Assembly: GCA_021730825.1 (NCBI GenBank)
Contig: JAKFYO010000117.1
Span: forward strand, 1 to 14,812
Source: Hyphomicrobiales bacterium
Lineage (GTDB): Bacteria > Pseudomonadota > Alphaproteobacteria > Rhizobiales > Xanthobacteraceae
DNA: 14,812 bases
Reading direction: 5' to 3'
Shown here: positions 1-6,925 of the stretch, in pieces
How the letters are laid out: each line of letters begins with the position of its first letter
Numbering within the stretch: position 1 is the first letter of the stretch
The notes under the pieces: model-generated
Databases searched by the model: none
The model's input: the letters and a program-made list of their open reading frames with translations, nothing else
What the model was told of the DNA's origin: nothing
Made by a program: the position numbers and the translations under genes

Positions 1-29
1 AAGCGAAGCCATTCGGCGGAGAAACTCAT
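1..29 (-). CDS. Start of a further gene, cut by the window edge (possible SAM methyltransferase)
   Basis: An ATG on the minus strand at 29-27 overlaps the TGA of the glycosyltransferase (28-26) in the classic 4-nt ATGA arrangement. The open frame reads M-S-F-S-A-E-W-L-R before the window ends. Translational coupling of this kind is strong evidence for a next gene in the same operon. The first residues resemble the start of class I SAM-dependent methyltransferases that I recall from alphaproteobacteria, but nine residues cannot identify a family, so the product is a weak guess. Only the presence of a coupled downstream frame is well supported. Confidence 0.5.
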
Positions 30-1084
30 GCGAGAGCCTTCGCGCTTGCGCGCTCGAGCGCATCGGCAACGCGCTTGGCCGTATCGCTCCAGCGCGGAAG
101 TTTCTTTGCGTAGTCCCACGCGGCGTCTGCGCGCTTTGCGATTTCCGCAGGCGAGGTGAGAAGCCTCCGCAACGTCAACGCAAGTTCTCCGAAATTTCCG
201 GGCGTGACGAATACACCGGCATCTTTCGGCACGGTTTCGACTAACGCACCGCCGGAACCGGCCACGACCGGGAGCCCGCGCGCCAGTGCTTCGGTGAACG
301 CCATGCCATAGCCCTCGAAATGCGATGGCAGCACGAAGAGGGACGCGTTGGAGTATTCTTTTTCAAGACCGGCATCGTCGAGCGGCCCGAGCAGCGCAGT
401 CCGTTCTGCAATTTTGCCGTCCGCGATTTCGCGCTCGAGCGTCTGCATTGCAATCGGGTCGCGGTCGGTGCTTCCTGCAATTCGCCATTCCCATTCGAGG
501 TCGCGGATTTTCGAAAGCGCTTTCGCGAGCGTGTCATGTCCTTTGCGTCGCGTGATCGCGCCAACGGAAAGAATCCGCATCGGCGAAGCATTGCCCTTTG
601 CGCGGACTGAAGGCTCGGTGCCGGGTTCTGCGACCGTGAGATCGTCCGGTGCGACATTGAATTCGCGCGCAAGCAACTCCGCCGTGGAGCGGCTCGTGGC
701 AATCGTCGAGATCGAGCGCGACAGCGCTTCGCGCTCGGTGCGATGCAGATAGTCGATGCGGTCGGTCGTGAGCCCGGTCTCGAATGCTAGCGGGTGATGA
801 CAGAGCGCGACCAGCCGCGCCTTCAGTGAGTTCAATGTCGAAAGCGGAATCGCGCCGAGCGCGAGCCCGTCGATCATCACCAAAGCATCGGGAGAAATGC
901 CGGAAAGAATCTTCGCGGTCTCGCCGAGCGCTTTTTCGGAAGGAGAGGGAAATTCGCCGGACAGCGGCAAATGCTTCACGCGCCAGCCGAACGCGGGCAA
1001 TTCCTCGATCACCCGCTTGTCGTAGCGATAGCCTCCGGTCGGTGTATCGAGATCGCCCGGAATGGCGAAGACAACTTCACGCAT
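26..1084 (-). CDS. Glycosyltransferase, GT-B fold, family 4 type
   Basis: A 352-residue cytosolic or membrane-associated GT-B glycosyltransferase, expected to move a sugar from an activated donor (nucleotide sugar) to an unknown acceptor. The N-terminal acceptor half begins with a short beta strand and a glycine turn (T-P-T-G-G-Y-R, about 14-20). The C-terminal donor half starts near residue 170 with ILSVGAITRRKGHDTL, where R179/R180-K-G is the usual phosphate-contacting stretch. The EX7E signature of retaining GT4-like enzymes is E257 and E265, within HFEGYGMAFTEALARG. There is no signal peptide or membrane span. The start is 5 nt downstream of the T-fold gene stop, so the two are surely co-transcribed, and the stop overlaps the next gene's ATG. 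Family assignment is secure; donor and acceptor are unknown. Its neighbours (T-fold protein, oxidoreductase) suggest it decorates a small molecule rather than a bulk polysaccharide, but that is inference. Confidence 0.88.
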   Translation of the reverse strand: MREVVFAIPGDLDTPTGGYRYDKRVIEELPAFGWRVKHLPLSGEFPSPSEKALGETAKILSGISPDALVMIDGLALGAIPLSTLNSLKARLVALCHHPLAFETGLTTDRIDYLHRTEREALSRSISTIATSRSTAELLAREFNVAPDDLTVAEPGTEPSVRAKGNASPMRILSVGAITRRKGHDTLAKALSKIRDLEWEWRIAGSTDRDPIAMQTLEREIADGKIAERTALLGPLDDAGLEKEYSNASLFVLPSHFEGYGMAFTEALARGLPVVAGSGGALVETVPKDAGVFVTPGNFGELALTLRRLLTSPAEIAKRADAAWDYAKKLPRWSDTAKRVADALERASAKALA

Positions 1085-1089
1085 GAAGT

Positions 1090-1488
1090 TTAGACCGCCG
1101 CCTCGTACCAGCCGCGCGCAACATGCGACTCGTGCATGGTCACTTTGATCTTGGAGATGCCATCGCTATCCGCGCCGAGCTTGCCTGCTTTCAGCGCGGC
1201 CTTCATCTGATCGAAGACATAGCGCGCGAGAAACTCGGTCGTGGTCTGCTTGCCCTTGAACTCCGGCACTTCATCGAGGTTGCGATAGTTGATGTGCGCT
1301 AGCGTCGCTTTCAGGGCGTCGGATGCCGCGCCGATATCGATCACGACTTCGTTCGGCCCAAGTTTCTCGCGGAAGAAGGCGACATCGCAGACGAAAGTTG
1401 CGCCATGGACGCGCTGCGCGGGGCCGAAGAACTCGCCCTTAAAAGAGTGGGCGATCATGATGTGGTCGCGGACTTCGAGGCCGTACAT
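1090..1488 (-). CDS. QueD/PTPS-like T-fold protein with altered active site
   Basis: A 132-residue protein of the 6-pyruvoyl-tetrahydropterin synthase / 6-carboxytetrahydropterin synthase superfamily. The length and the spacing of motifs match QueD. The first zinc-ligand His is H14 (IAHSF) and the HGH region is R-V-H-G-A (H28, A30). The region equivalent to LDHHYLND reads LAHINYRNLDEVP, and the late Glu is E120 in MHESHVARG. Compared with E. coli QueD, the catalytic Cys four residues before the HG pair is Ala (A24), the third zinc-ligand His is Ala (A30), and the catalytic Asp before H65 is Ala (A64). H65 and E120 remain. It is therefore unlikely to perform the standard QueD reaction in queuosine synthesis and may bind another pterin-like or unrelated ligand. 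The start is ATG at 1488, with AGGGAAA about 10 nt upstream. It sits 24 nt after the dehydrogenase gene and 5 nt before the glycosyltransferase gene. Confidence 0.85.
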   Translation of the reverse strand: MYGLEVRDHIMIAHSFKGEFFGPAQRVHGATFVCDVAFFREKLGPNEVVIDIGAASDALKATLAHINYRNLDEVPEFKGKQTTTEFLARYVFDQMKAALKAGKLGADSDGISKIKVTMHESHVARGWYEAAV

Positions 1489-1512
1489 GGCAAGGCTTTC
1501 CCTAAAAGAAAA

Positions 1513-2505
1513 TCAGTAGCGGACGAGCGCACCGAGGCTGGGCGCTTTCGGCGACAACAAGCGCGACAATTGCTGCGGAAGTTCGGCAAAAGGCACTTCC
1601 TCGCCGATCAATGCATCGAGTCTTTCGTCGGCAAGCATGCCGATCGCGGCTTCTAGCCGCCGCCGGGTAGTCCAGCGTTTTGCGCGGCTCGCGCAGACAT
1701 TGCCGACCTGGCTCGAGATCAGGCGCAGACGCCGGGAATGGAAGGAGTCGCCGAGCGGTACGTTTACCATGCTGCTTCCGAACCAGCTCGCCTCGACGAT
1801 CGTGCCTTCGACACCCGCAAGTTGAAGCGCCAGCGAAAGTCCGGCGGCCGAAGCGGTGGTGTGAATGACGAGGTCGGCGTCGGCCGGCGCCTGATCGGGA
1901 AGCGAGAATTTGACGCCCAGCTTTCCGGCGATTTTCGCGCGCGACGCTTCGATATCGACAAGGGTGACGTCGGCGCCCGGCAGGCGGCTCGCAAGAGCCG
2001 CGACCAGCATGCCGACAATGCCGCCGCCGACGATAACGATCCGGTCAGCCGGCTGCGCGGCTCCATCCCAGAGGATGTTGAGTGCCGTCTCCATATTGGC
2101 TGCAAGCGTCGCCCGGCTCGGCGGCACGTTGTCCGGAATAATGAATGCCCGTTCACGCTGAACGACGAAAAGGTCCTGGTGCGGGTAAAGGACGAAGACG
2201 TGCTTGCCCTTCAGGTCAGCCGGACCTTCCTCGACAATGCCTACTGCGGAATAGCCATACTTAACGGGGAATGGGAATTCGCCTTCCTGGGCCGGAGCCT
2301 TCATCCGGCTCCATTCCATCTCGGGCACCTTGCCTTCGAAGATCAGCCGCTCCGTCCCGCGGCTTAAGCCGGAATAAAGCGTGCGGACGAGCACGCCGTT
2401 CGGTCCCAGATCACCGATTGTTGCAGGACGTAACTCGGCTTTGCCCGGCGCCACGTACCAGAGCGCCTGGGCGTTATTGTTCTTAGGTTTAACGGTCGAG
2501 CTCAC
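1513..2505 (-). CDS. MDR-family dehydrogenase, BchC-like, without zinc ligands
   Basis: A 330-residue medium-chain dehydrogenase/reductase expected to carry out an NAD(P)-dependent redox step. The N-terminal GroES-like half contains SGLSRGTERLIFEGKVP (45-61), which closely resembles the SGISTGTE segment of BchC, the bacteriochlorophyll hydroxyethyl dehydrogenase. The Rossmann half carries V-G-G-G-I-V-G (159-165) and ends the second strand with D184, which favours NAD over NADP. The catalytic Cys and the GHE motif of zinc alcohol dehydrogenases are absent (GLSRG and KYGYSAVG in their places), and the Cys-rich structural zinc loop is missing, so a zinc-independent mechanism is likely. The start codon is GTG (2505-2503) with only a weak AAGG upstream. 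It is the first gene of the leftward operon. No photosynthesis genes are visible, so calling it bchC itself is not justified. Confidence 0.82.
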   Translation of the reverse strand: MSSTVKPKNNNAQALWYVAPGKAELRPATIGDLGPNGVLVRTLYSGLSRGTERLIFEGKVPEMEWSRMKAPAQEGEFPFPVKYGYSAVGIVEEGPADLKGKHVFVLYPHQDLFVVQRERAFIIPDNVPPSRATLAANMETALNILWDGAAQPADRIVIVGGGIVGMLVAALASRLPGADVTLVDIEASRAKIAGKLGVKFSLPDQAPADADLVIHTTASAAGLSLALQLAGVEGTIVEASWFGSSMVNVPLGDSFHSRRLRLISSQVGNVCASRAKRWTTRRRLEAAIGMLADERLDALIGEEVPFAELPQQLSRLLSPKAPSLGALVRY

Positions 2506-2625
2506 GGGAAGGGCCTTAGCAAATATTTCGGAACGCGCTAGGAATTAGCGAGTTTTCGCCACGGATTTGTACCGGTTGTCGGCGAGAAGGCGCTAACGCG
2601 CAAGCAGGGGACGGCTCTACCAAAC
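2506..2625. promoter_or_regulatory. Divergent intergenic region between the dehydrogenase operon and opgH
   Basis: These 120 bases separate two divergent starts and must hold the promoters of both transcripts. I see no convincing -35/-10 pair. A 5-bp inverted repeat, CGCTA-GGAAT-TAGCG, lies at 2536-2550 and could be an operator; a related CGCTA recurs at 2592-2596. For opgH, AGGGGA lies about 15 nt before the ATG, a long spacing. Only the position argument is strong. Confidence 0.45.
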
Positions 2626-4452
2626 ATGTCAATAGAATCCACTTCCGCTGAGGCCAAAACGGCCATCGGTGTCGCTACCAATGTGACCTCCATTCAGGCT
2701 GACGAAATGACGCCTACCGGCACCCAGTCGGTAAGGCTGATCTGGCGCCGCCGGGTCATTTTTGGCGTGCTCGCAACCTCGACAATGCTAGGCCTGGCGG
2801 CCTGGCTGATCCACATCCTTGCCCATGATGGCTTCGGTGTTCTCGACGCGCTGCTGGTCGTCTGCTTCCTGACCTACGTTCCCTGGATTGCGATCGGTTT
2901 CTGGAATTCCTTCATCGGCTTCTTCTTCATGAACCTCGTGAAGAACCCGGTAGAGAAGATCACGCCGGTCGTTTTGAAGGCGCACGAGAACGATCCGATC
3001 ACCGTTCGCTCTGCAATCACGATGACGGTCCGTAACGAAGATCCGGCCCGCGCTTTTGCGCGCCTGCGCGTCATCAAGAAGAGCTTGGATAAGACCGGTC
3101 AGACCGATCATTTCGACTTCTTCGTGCTCTCCGACACCAACCGCGAGGATGTCGCCGCGCTCGAAAAGGCAGCGGCGGAAGCATGGAATAAAGAATTTCC
3201 CGGCAACTCGAAACTTTACTATCGTCAGCGTGAAAGCAATGTCGGCTACAAGGCCGGCAACATCCGCGACTTCTGCGAACGCTGGGGCAAGAATTACGAA
3301 CTCATGGTTCCGCTCGATGCGGATTCGATCATGACCGGCGAAACCATCGTGAAGATGGTGCGCATCCATCAGGCTAATCCGCGCCTTGGCATTTTGCAGA
3401 GTCTGATCGTCGGCATGCCGTCGAGCAGCTTTTTCGCGCGCGTCTATCAGTTCGGCATGCGTCACGGCTTGCGTGCGTATATTTCGGGCTATGCGTGGTG
3501 GCACGCGGACTGCGGCTTGTTCTGGGGTCACAACACCACGATCCGGATTCAGCCGTTTTACGATTACTGCAAGTTGCCGCTGCTTCCCGGCAAGCCGCCT
3601 TTCGGCGGGCACATCCTTTCGCACGATCACATCGAAGCGATGATGATGCGCCGCGCCGGATTTGAAGTGCGCGTGATTCCGGAAGAAATGGGTTCGTATG
3701 AAGAAACGCCGCCGACGCTGCTCGATTTCGAAGCGCGCGACGTGCGCTGGGCAAACGGCAACCTGCAATACACCAAGCTGCTCGACATGCCCGGACTTCA
3801 GCCGGTGAGCTGGGTGCAGTTGATCATGGCGATCCAGATGTTCATTGGGCAAGGCGCAGTCGTCCTGTTTGCAATCCTTGCGGCACTCTTGCTCGCGTTC
3901 ACGCCCGCTTCGTCGGCCGCGACCTTCCCGGTCTGGTCGGCATTCGGCTTCTACGCGCTCTTTATCTTCCTCTTCATCGCGCCACGCATCTTCGGTGTGC
4001 TCGACGCGCTTTGGCGCTCGGCGGCCCGCTACGGCGGCACTGCGCGTCTGTTCCTCGGCGGTGCAATCGACATGGCCTTCACCTTCGTCCATGCTCCGTT
4101 GCAGATGTTTGCCGCGAGCTATTTCATGGTTGCTGCGCTCTTCGGCCGCAAGACGAAGTGGGACGGCCAGCAGCGCGACGGCTATCGCGTGCCGTGGAAA
4201 GCGGCGGCGAAGACTTTCCTTCCGCACACTTTGCTAGGGCTCGGGCTGTTGCTCTTCGTGCTGATTGTCTCGCCGAAGTCCGCGATCTGGTTCGTACCCC
4301 TCGTATTCGGTCTGATCGTGGTGATTCCGTTCGCGGTCTACACTTCAGACACGCGGCTGGGTGCTTGGGCTGAACGCAACAAGTTCTGCGCGATGCCGGA
4401 AGAGTTCGACATGCCGGAAGAAATCCGCGCCGTGCAGGCGACGGCTGCCTGA
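2626..4452 (+). CDS. opgH: OpgH/MdoH-type membrane glucan glucosyltransferase (short form)
   Basis: A 608-residue inner-membrane GT2 glucosyltransferase of the MdoH/OpgH family, which polymerises glucose from UDP-glucose into the backbone of osmoregulated periplasmic glucans. Two membrane spans (about 44-66 and 73-98) precede the cytosolic catalytic domain. Its GT2 motifs are S-D-T-N (D170), the D-A-D pair (D231, D233), S-H-D (332-334, with the putative catalytic base D334) and R-W-A-N-G-N (374-379, the Q/RxxRW equivalent). At least four more spans follow (about 400-426, 434-456, 480-505, 536-575). E. coli MdoH is about 850 residues; this form lacks much of the long N- and C-terminal extensions and resembles the short alphaproteobacterial versions. 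No opgG partner is visible here. The next gene, an FkbM methyltransferase, follows after 2 nt. A 479-codon antisense frame inside it is a coding shadow. Confidence 0.9.
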   Translation: MSIESTSAEAKTAIGVATNVTSIQADEMTPTGTQSVRLIWRRRVIFGVLATSTMLGLAAWLIHILAHDGFGVLDALLVVCFLTYVPWIAIGFWNSFIGFFFMNLVKNPVEKITPVVLKAHENDPITVRSAITMTVRNEDPARAFARLRVIKKSLDKTGQTDHFDFFVLSDTNREDVAALEKAAAEAWNKEFPGNSKLYYRQRESNVGYKAGNIRDFCERWGKNYELMVPLDADSIMTGETIVKMVRIHQANPRLGILQSLIVGMPSSSFFARVYQFGMRHGLRAYISGYAWWHADCGLFWGHNTTIRIQPFYDYCKLPLLPGKPPFGGHILSHDHIEAMMMRRAGFEVRVIPEEMGSYEETPPTLLDFEARDVRWANGNLQYTKLLDMPGLQPVSWVQLIMAIQMFIGQGAVVLFAILAALLLAFTPASSAATFPVWSAFGFYALFIFLFIAPRIFGVLDALWRSAARYGGTARLFLGGAIDMAFTFVHAPLQMFAASYFMVAALFGRKTKWDGQQRDGYRVPWKAAAKTFLPHTLLGLGLLLFVLIVSPKSAIWFVPLVFGLIVVIPFAVYTSDTRLGAWAERNKFCAMPEEFDMPEEIRAVQATAA

Positions 4453-4454
4453 AC

Positions 4455-5231
4455 ATGATGGCTTGGCTGACTACTGGGCGGGCGATTCTTCGCTCGCTCC
4501 GTATTTATTACGGCGACCGCGACCACGGTAAAAAGCTGGACGCGATGCATGCGCGCTTTCTTAAAGCCGGGGATATCGCTTTCGACATCGGCTCGCATGT
4601 CGGCGACCGCACCGGATCTTTTCTTCGTCTCGGTGCGAAGGTCGTGGCACTTGAGCCACAGCCTGCGCTCGGCTCCGTGCTGAAGCTCTTTTACGGACGC
4701 AATCCGAAATTCGAACTGGTGCGCGCCGCGGTCGGCGGGTGCGAAGGCGAAATCGAATTGAAATTGAATACCCGCAACCCGACAGTCGCGACCGCCTCCG
4801 ACGACTTCATTAAGTCTGCGGACGCCGCACCCGGTTGGGAAGGGCAGCGCTGGGACGACAAGATCAAGGTTCCAATGACCACGCTGGATTTGCTGATCGC
4901 GCGCTTTGGCAAGCCGGCCTTTGTGAAGATCGACGTCGAGGGATTTGAGGACGAAGTTCTGTCGGGTCTGTCGCAGCCGCTTCCCGCGCTCTCGATCGAG
5001 TTCACCACGATCCAGCGCAGCGTCGCCTTGCAGGCGATCAGACGTCTGGCGGCTATGGCGCCGTATCGCTTCAACGCGGCCCTTGGCGAAAGCCAGGAAC
5101 TTGCCCATCCGCAGCCGCTTTCCGCGGATGAAGTTTGCCGCTGGATCGAAGGTCTTCCGATGGAAGCGAACTCGGGCGACATCTACGCGAGCCTGAATGA
5201 GGCGGCTTTAGCGGCCAATCTTTCAAGCTGA
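4455..5231 (+). CDS. FkbM-family SAM-dependent methyltransferase
   Basis: A 258-residue Rossmann-fold methyltransferase. SAM motif I is DIGSHVGDRT (44-53), the acidic end of the second strand is E67 in VVALEP, and the FkbM-family signature FVKIDVEGFE lies at 156-165. Family members O-methylate sugars, macrolides and other small molecules; the substrate here is unknown. There is no signal peptide, so it should act in the cytosol. The gene begins 2 nt after the opgH stop (tandem ATGATG at 4455), so it is almost certainly co-translated with it. This suggests methyl substitution of the glucan or of a linked glycan or lipid. Since OpgH secretes its product while this enzyme is cytosolic, the substrate could also be a precursor. 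Confidence 0.85.
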   Translation: MMAWLTTGRAILRSLRIYYGDRDHGKKLDAMHARFLKAGDIAFDIGSHVGDRTGSFLRLGAKVVALEPQPALGSVLKLFYGRNPKFELVRAAVGGCEGEIELKLNTRNPTVATASDDFIKSADAAPGWEGQRWDDKIKVPMTTLDLLIARFGKPAFVKIDVEGFEDEVLSGLSQPLPALSIEFTTIQRSVALQAIRRLAAMAPYRFNAALGESQELAHPQPLSADEVCRWIEGLPMEANSGDIYASLNEAALAANLSS

Positions 5232-5247
5232 TCCCACAAACGGGTAT

Positions 5248-5265
5248 GGGGCCTTTCCCGGCCCC
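5248..5265 (+). terminator. Hairpin after the fkbM-type gene, possible weak terminator
   Basis: A perfect GGGGCC-TTTCCC-GGCCCC hairpin with 6-bp arms and a 6-nt loop lies 17 nt after the methyltransferase stop, in the 92-nt gap before pcaH. There is no T-tract behind it, so intrinsic termination is uncertain. It marks the boundary between the glycan block and the catabolic block. Confidence 0.4.
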
Positions 5266-5314
5266 GGCATAATCTGGAATAAAGACAGATAAAGTCGCGC
5301 CGCTTTGGTTGCAC

Positions 5315-5320
5315 GGAGGG
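5315..5320 (+). promoter_or_regulatory. Ribosome binding site that fixes the pcaH start
   Basis: GGAGGG lies 3 nt before the ATG at 5324. The reading frame also contains a TTG at 5309, but the Shine-Dalgarno sequence would then lie inside the coding region, so the ATG at 5324 is the start. Confidence 0.75.
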
Positions 5321-5323
5321 AAC

Positions 5324-6028
5324 ATGGCCGACGTCATTCCTTATAACCGCGAAGAGAAGAGCGCGCAGCCGCCTTCGCTCTACCCGCCGTATAATTCGAC
5401 CGTGCTTCGTGCGCCGAAGCAGCCGCTCGTCATTCTTCCGCACACGCTCTCGGAAGTAACTGGCCCGGTCTATGGGCACGGCAAGGTCCTTCCGATCGAC
5501 GCGGATCTTACGAAGCAGCACGCCGGCGAACCGCTCGGCGAGCGCATCATCGTGAGCGGCAGGCTACTCGATGAAAATGGCCGTCCGGTTCCAAACGCAC
5601 TCGTAGAAGTCTGGCAGTGCAATGCCGCAGGCCGTTACATCCACGCCCGCGATCAGCATCCCGCACCGCTCGATCCGAATTTTTCGGGTGCCGGCCGCGC
5701 CGTCACCGACGCAGAAGGCAATTATAAATTCACGACCATCAAGCCCGGCGCCTATCCGTGGCGCAATCACCCGAACGCCTGGCGCCCGGCGCATATCCAT
5801 TTCTCGCTATTCGGTCCGAGCTTCATCAATCGTCTGGTCACGCAGATGTATTTCCCCGGCGATCCGTTGTTTGCGTTCGATCCGATCTATCAGGGCATTC
5901 CGGATGTGAAAGCGCGCGACCGCATGGTGAGCCGCTTCGATATGGACACCACTGTTCCCGAGTGGGCGCTCGGCTATAAGTTCGACATCGTGTTGCGTGG
6001 CCGCGATGCCACGCCGATGGAGCATTGA
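5324..6028 (+). CDS. pcaH: Protocatechuate 3,4-dioxygenase, beta subunit
   Basis: The 234-residue catalytic beta subunit of the intradiol dioxygenase that cleaves protocatechuate with O2 to 3-carboxy-cis,cis-muconate, the entry step of the protocatechuate branch of the beta-ketoadipate pathway. The four non-haem Fe(III) ligands of the family are all present: Y105 (AAGRYIHARD), Y144 (PGAYPWRNHP), H157 and H159 (WRPAHIHFSL). The N-terminal PcaH-type leader (YNREEKSAQPPSLYPPYNSTVLRAP, in two parts around residues 7-31) and the C-terminal GYKFDIVLRG are also characteristic. Length is typical. It is 3 nt upstream of pcaG, so the two are co-translated to form the heteromeric enzyme. Other pca genes (pcaB, pcaC, pcaD, pcaIJ, pcaF) and the regulator pcaQ are not in the window. 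Confidence 0.96.
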   Translation: MADVIPYNREEKSAQPPSLYPPYNSTVLRAPKQPLVILPHTLSEVTGPVYGHGKVLPIDADLTKQHAGEPLGERIIVSGRLLDENGRPVPNALVEVWQCNAAGRYIHARDQHPAPLDPNFSGAGRAVTDAEGNYKFTTIKPGAYPWRNHPNAWRPAHIHFSLFGPSFINRLVTQMYFPGDPLFAFDPIYQGIPDVKARDRMVSRFDMDTTVPEWALGYKFDIVLRGRDATPMEH

Positions 6029-6031
6029 TCA

Positions 6032-6604
6032 GTGAGCAAGACGCGCTTAGGCCAGACACCGTCGCAGACGGTCGGGCCATTTTTTCATTTCGGCCTGCCG
6101 TATGAAGGCGACAGCAATCTGGTTGTCGGCGACGCGCAGGGTCAGCGCATCGTCGTCGAAGGTAAGGTAACCGACGGTGCGGGTGAGGCCGTTCCGGATG
6201 TCATGATCGAGATCTGGCAGGCAAACGCCGCGGGTAAATACGATCATCCAGAAGACATGCAGGACAAGCCCATCGACGAAGGCTTTCATGGCTTCGGCCG
6301 TTGCGCGACCGACAAGGAAGGTATCTTTCGTTTTCAGACCGTGAAGCCCGGTGCGGTTCCCGGTCAGGGCAATTCGTTGCAGGCGCCGCATCTCGTGACC
6401 TTCGTATTTGGCCGCGGGATGCTTAAACAGCTTTTGACGCGAATCTACTTTGAGGACGAAGCGCACAATGCGAACGACCCCGTGCTGGGTCTGATTCCTC
6501 AAGCGCGTCGCGGAACATTGATTGCACGTAAAACTAATTCCGCGGCCTACAGGATGAACATCGTCTTGCAGGGCGAGGGCGAAACCGTCTTTTTCGAGTA
6601 TTGA
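6032..6604 (+). CDS. pcaG: Protocatechuate 3,4-dioxygenase, alpha subunit
   Basis: The 190-residue alpha subunit, which has the intradiol dioxygenase fold but no iron site of its own and completes the active site of PcaH. The N-terminal signature T-P-S-Q-T-V-G-P-F-F-H-F-G-L-P (9-23) is the PcaG hallmark; its GPF contributes to substrate binding, and R137 in LLTRIYF probably corresponds to the substrate-contacting Arg. The ligand positions of the beta subunit are degenerate here: the second Tyr is Val (V109) and the second His is Val (V122), as expected for alpha. Start codon is GTG at 6032 with GGAG at 6019-6022 inside the end of pcaH; the genes are separated by 3 nt. Confidence 0.95.
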   Translation: MSKTRLGQTPSQTVGPFFHFGLPYEGDSNLVVGDAQGQRIVVEGKVTDGAGEAVPDVMIEIWQANAAGKYDHPEDMQDKPIDEGFHGFGRCATDKEGIFRFQTVKPGAVPGQGNSLQAPHLVTFVFGRGMLKQLLTRIYFEDEAHNANDPVLGLIPQARRGTLIARKTNSAAYRMNIVLQGEGETVFFEY

Positions 6605-6628
6605 TCAGGCGCGCGGCGGCTTTATTTC

Positions 6629-6649
6629 ATTGCAACGTCGCGCTGCAAT
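6629..6649. repeat. Imperfect 21-bp dyad after pcaG, candidate operator
   Basis: The arms ATTGCAACG and CGCTGCAAT flank a 3-nt TCG centre, with 8 of 9 positions complementary. It begins 25 nt after the pcaG stop. It is not followed by a T-run, so a protein-binding site or mRNA 3' end structure is as likely as a terminator. The outer half-sites ATTGCA/TGCAAT would suit a dimeric regulator. Confidence 0.4.
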
Positions 6650-6920
6650 TCCGCAATTTCCTCGCAGACTGAATTGCCGCGCGGTGTGAAACTGCACAAC
6701 TAACAGACAATTCGCCGCGCTAATCACAACGGATGCACCTCGCATTCCTTGCAGAGCGCAAAATCCATGTGGGCAGCGCAGTAAATGCTGCGCCGCAAGA
6801 TAAATCAGTGCTTGCGACCGCCGTGCGGGTTTTGCAAAATCGTTTGGGCGCCAATCAGCGCTTCTAATGAACGCGGCGTAGACCGCGCCTCGGCTGTTCG
6901 CAACGACCGGCCGATCTCAG

Positions 6921-6925
6921 GGAGG
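6921..6925 (+). promoter_or_regulatory. Ribosome binding site that fixes the dctP-like start
   Basis: A perfect GGAGG lies 9 nt before the ATG at 6935. The longer frame from ATG 6785 would bury the Tat signal 63 residues inside the protein and has no such site, so 6935 is chosen. Confidence 0.8.

Noticed and set aside
1090-1488. Annotation as functional queD (queuosine pathway)
   Set aside because: The catalytic Cys, one zinc-ligand His and the catalytic Asp are all Ala, so the symbol would be misleading.
2788-4227. 479-codon open frame antisense to opgH
   Set aside because: Composition is dominated by Arg, His, Glu and Asp as expected for the reverse frame of a GC-rich gene. There is no recognisable motif, and the sense gene has full family motifs.
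6732-6776. Tiny minus-strand frame in the pcaG-TRAP gap encoding a C-K-E-C peptide of about 14 residues
   Set aside because: Too short, no convincing ribosome binding site and no independent sign of coding; it is probably chance.
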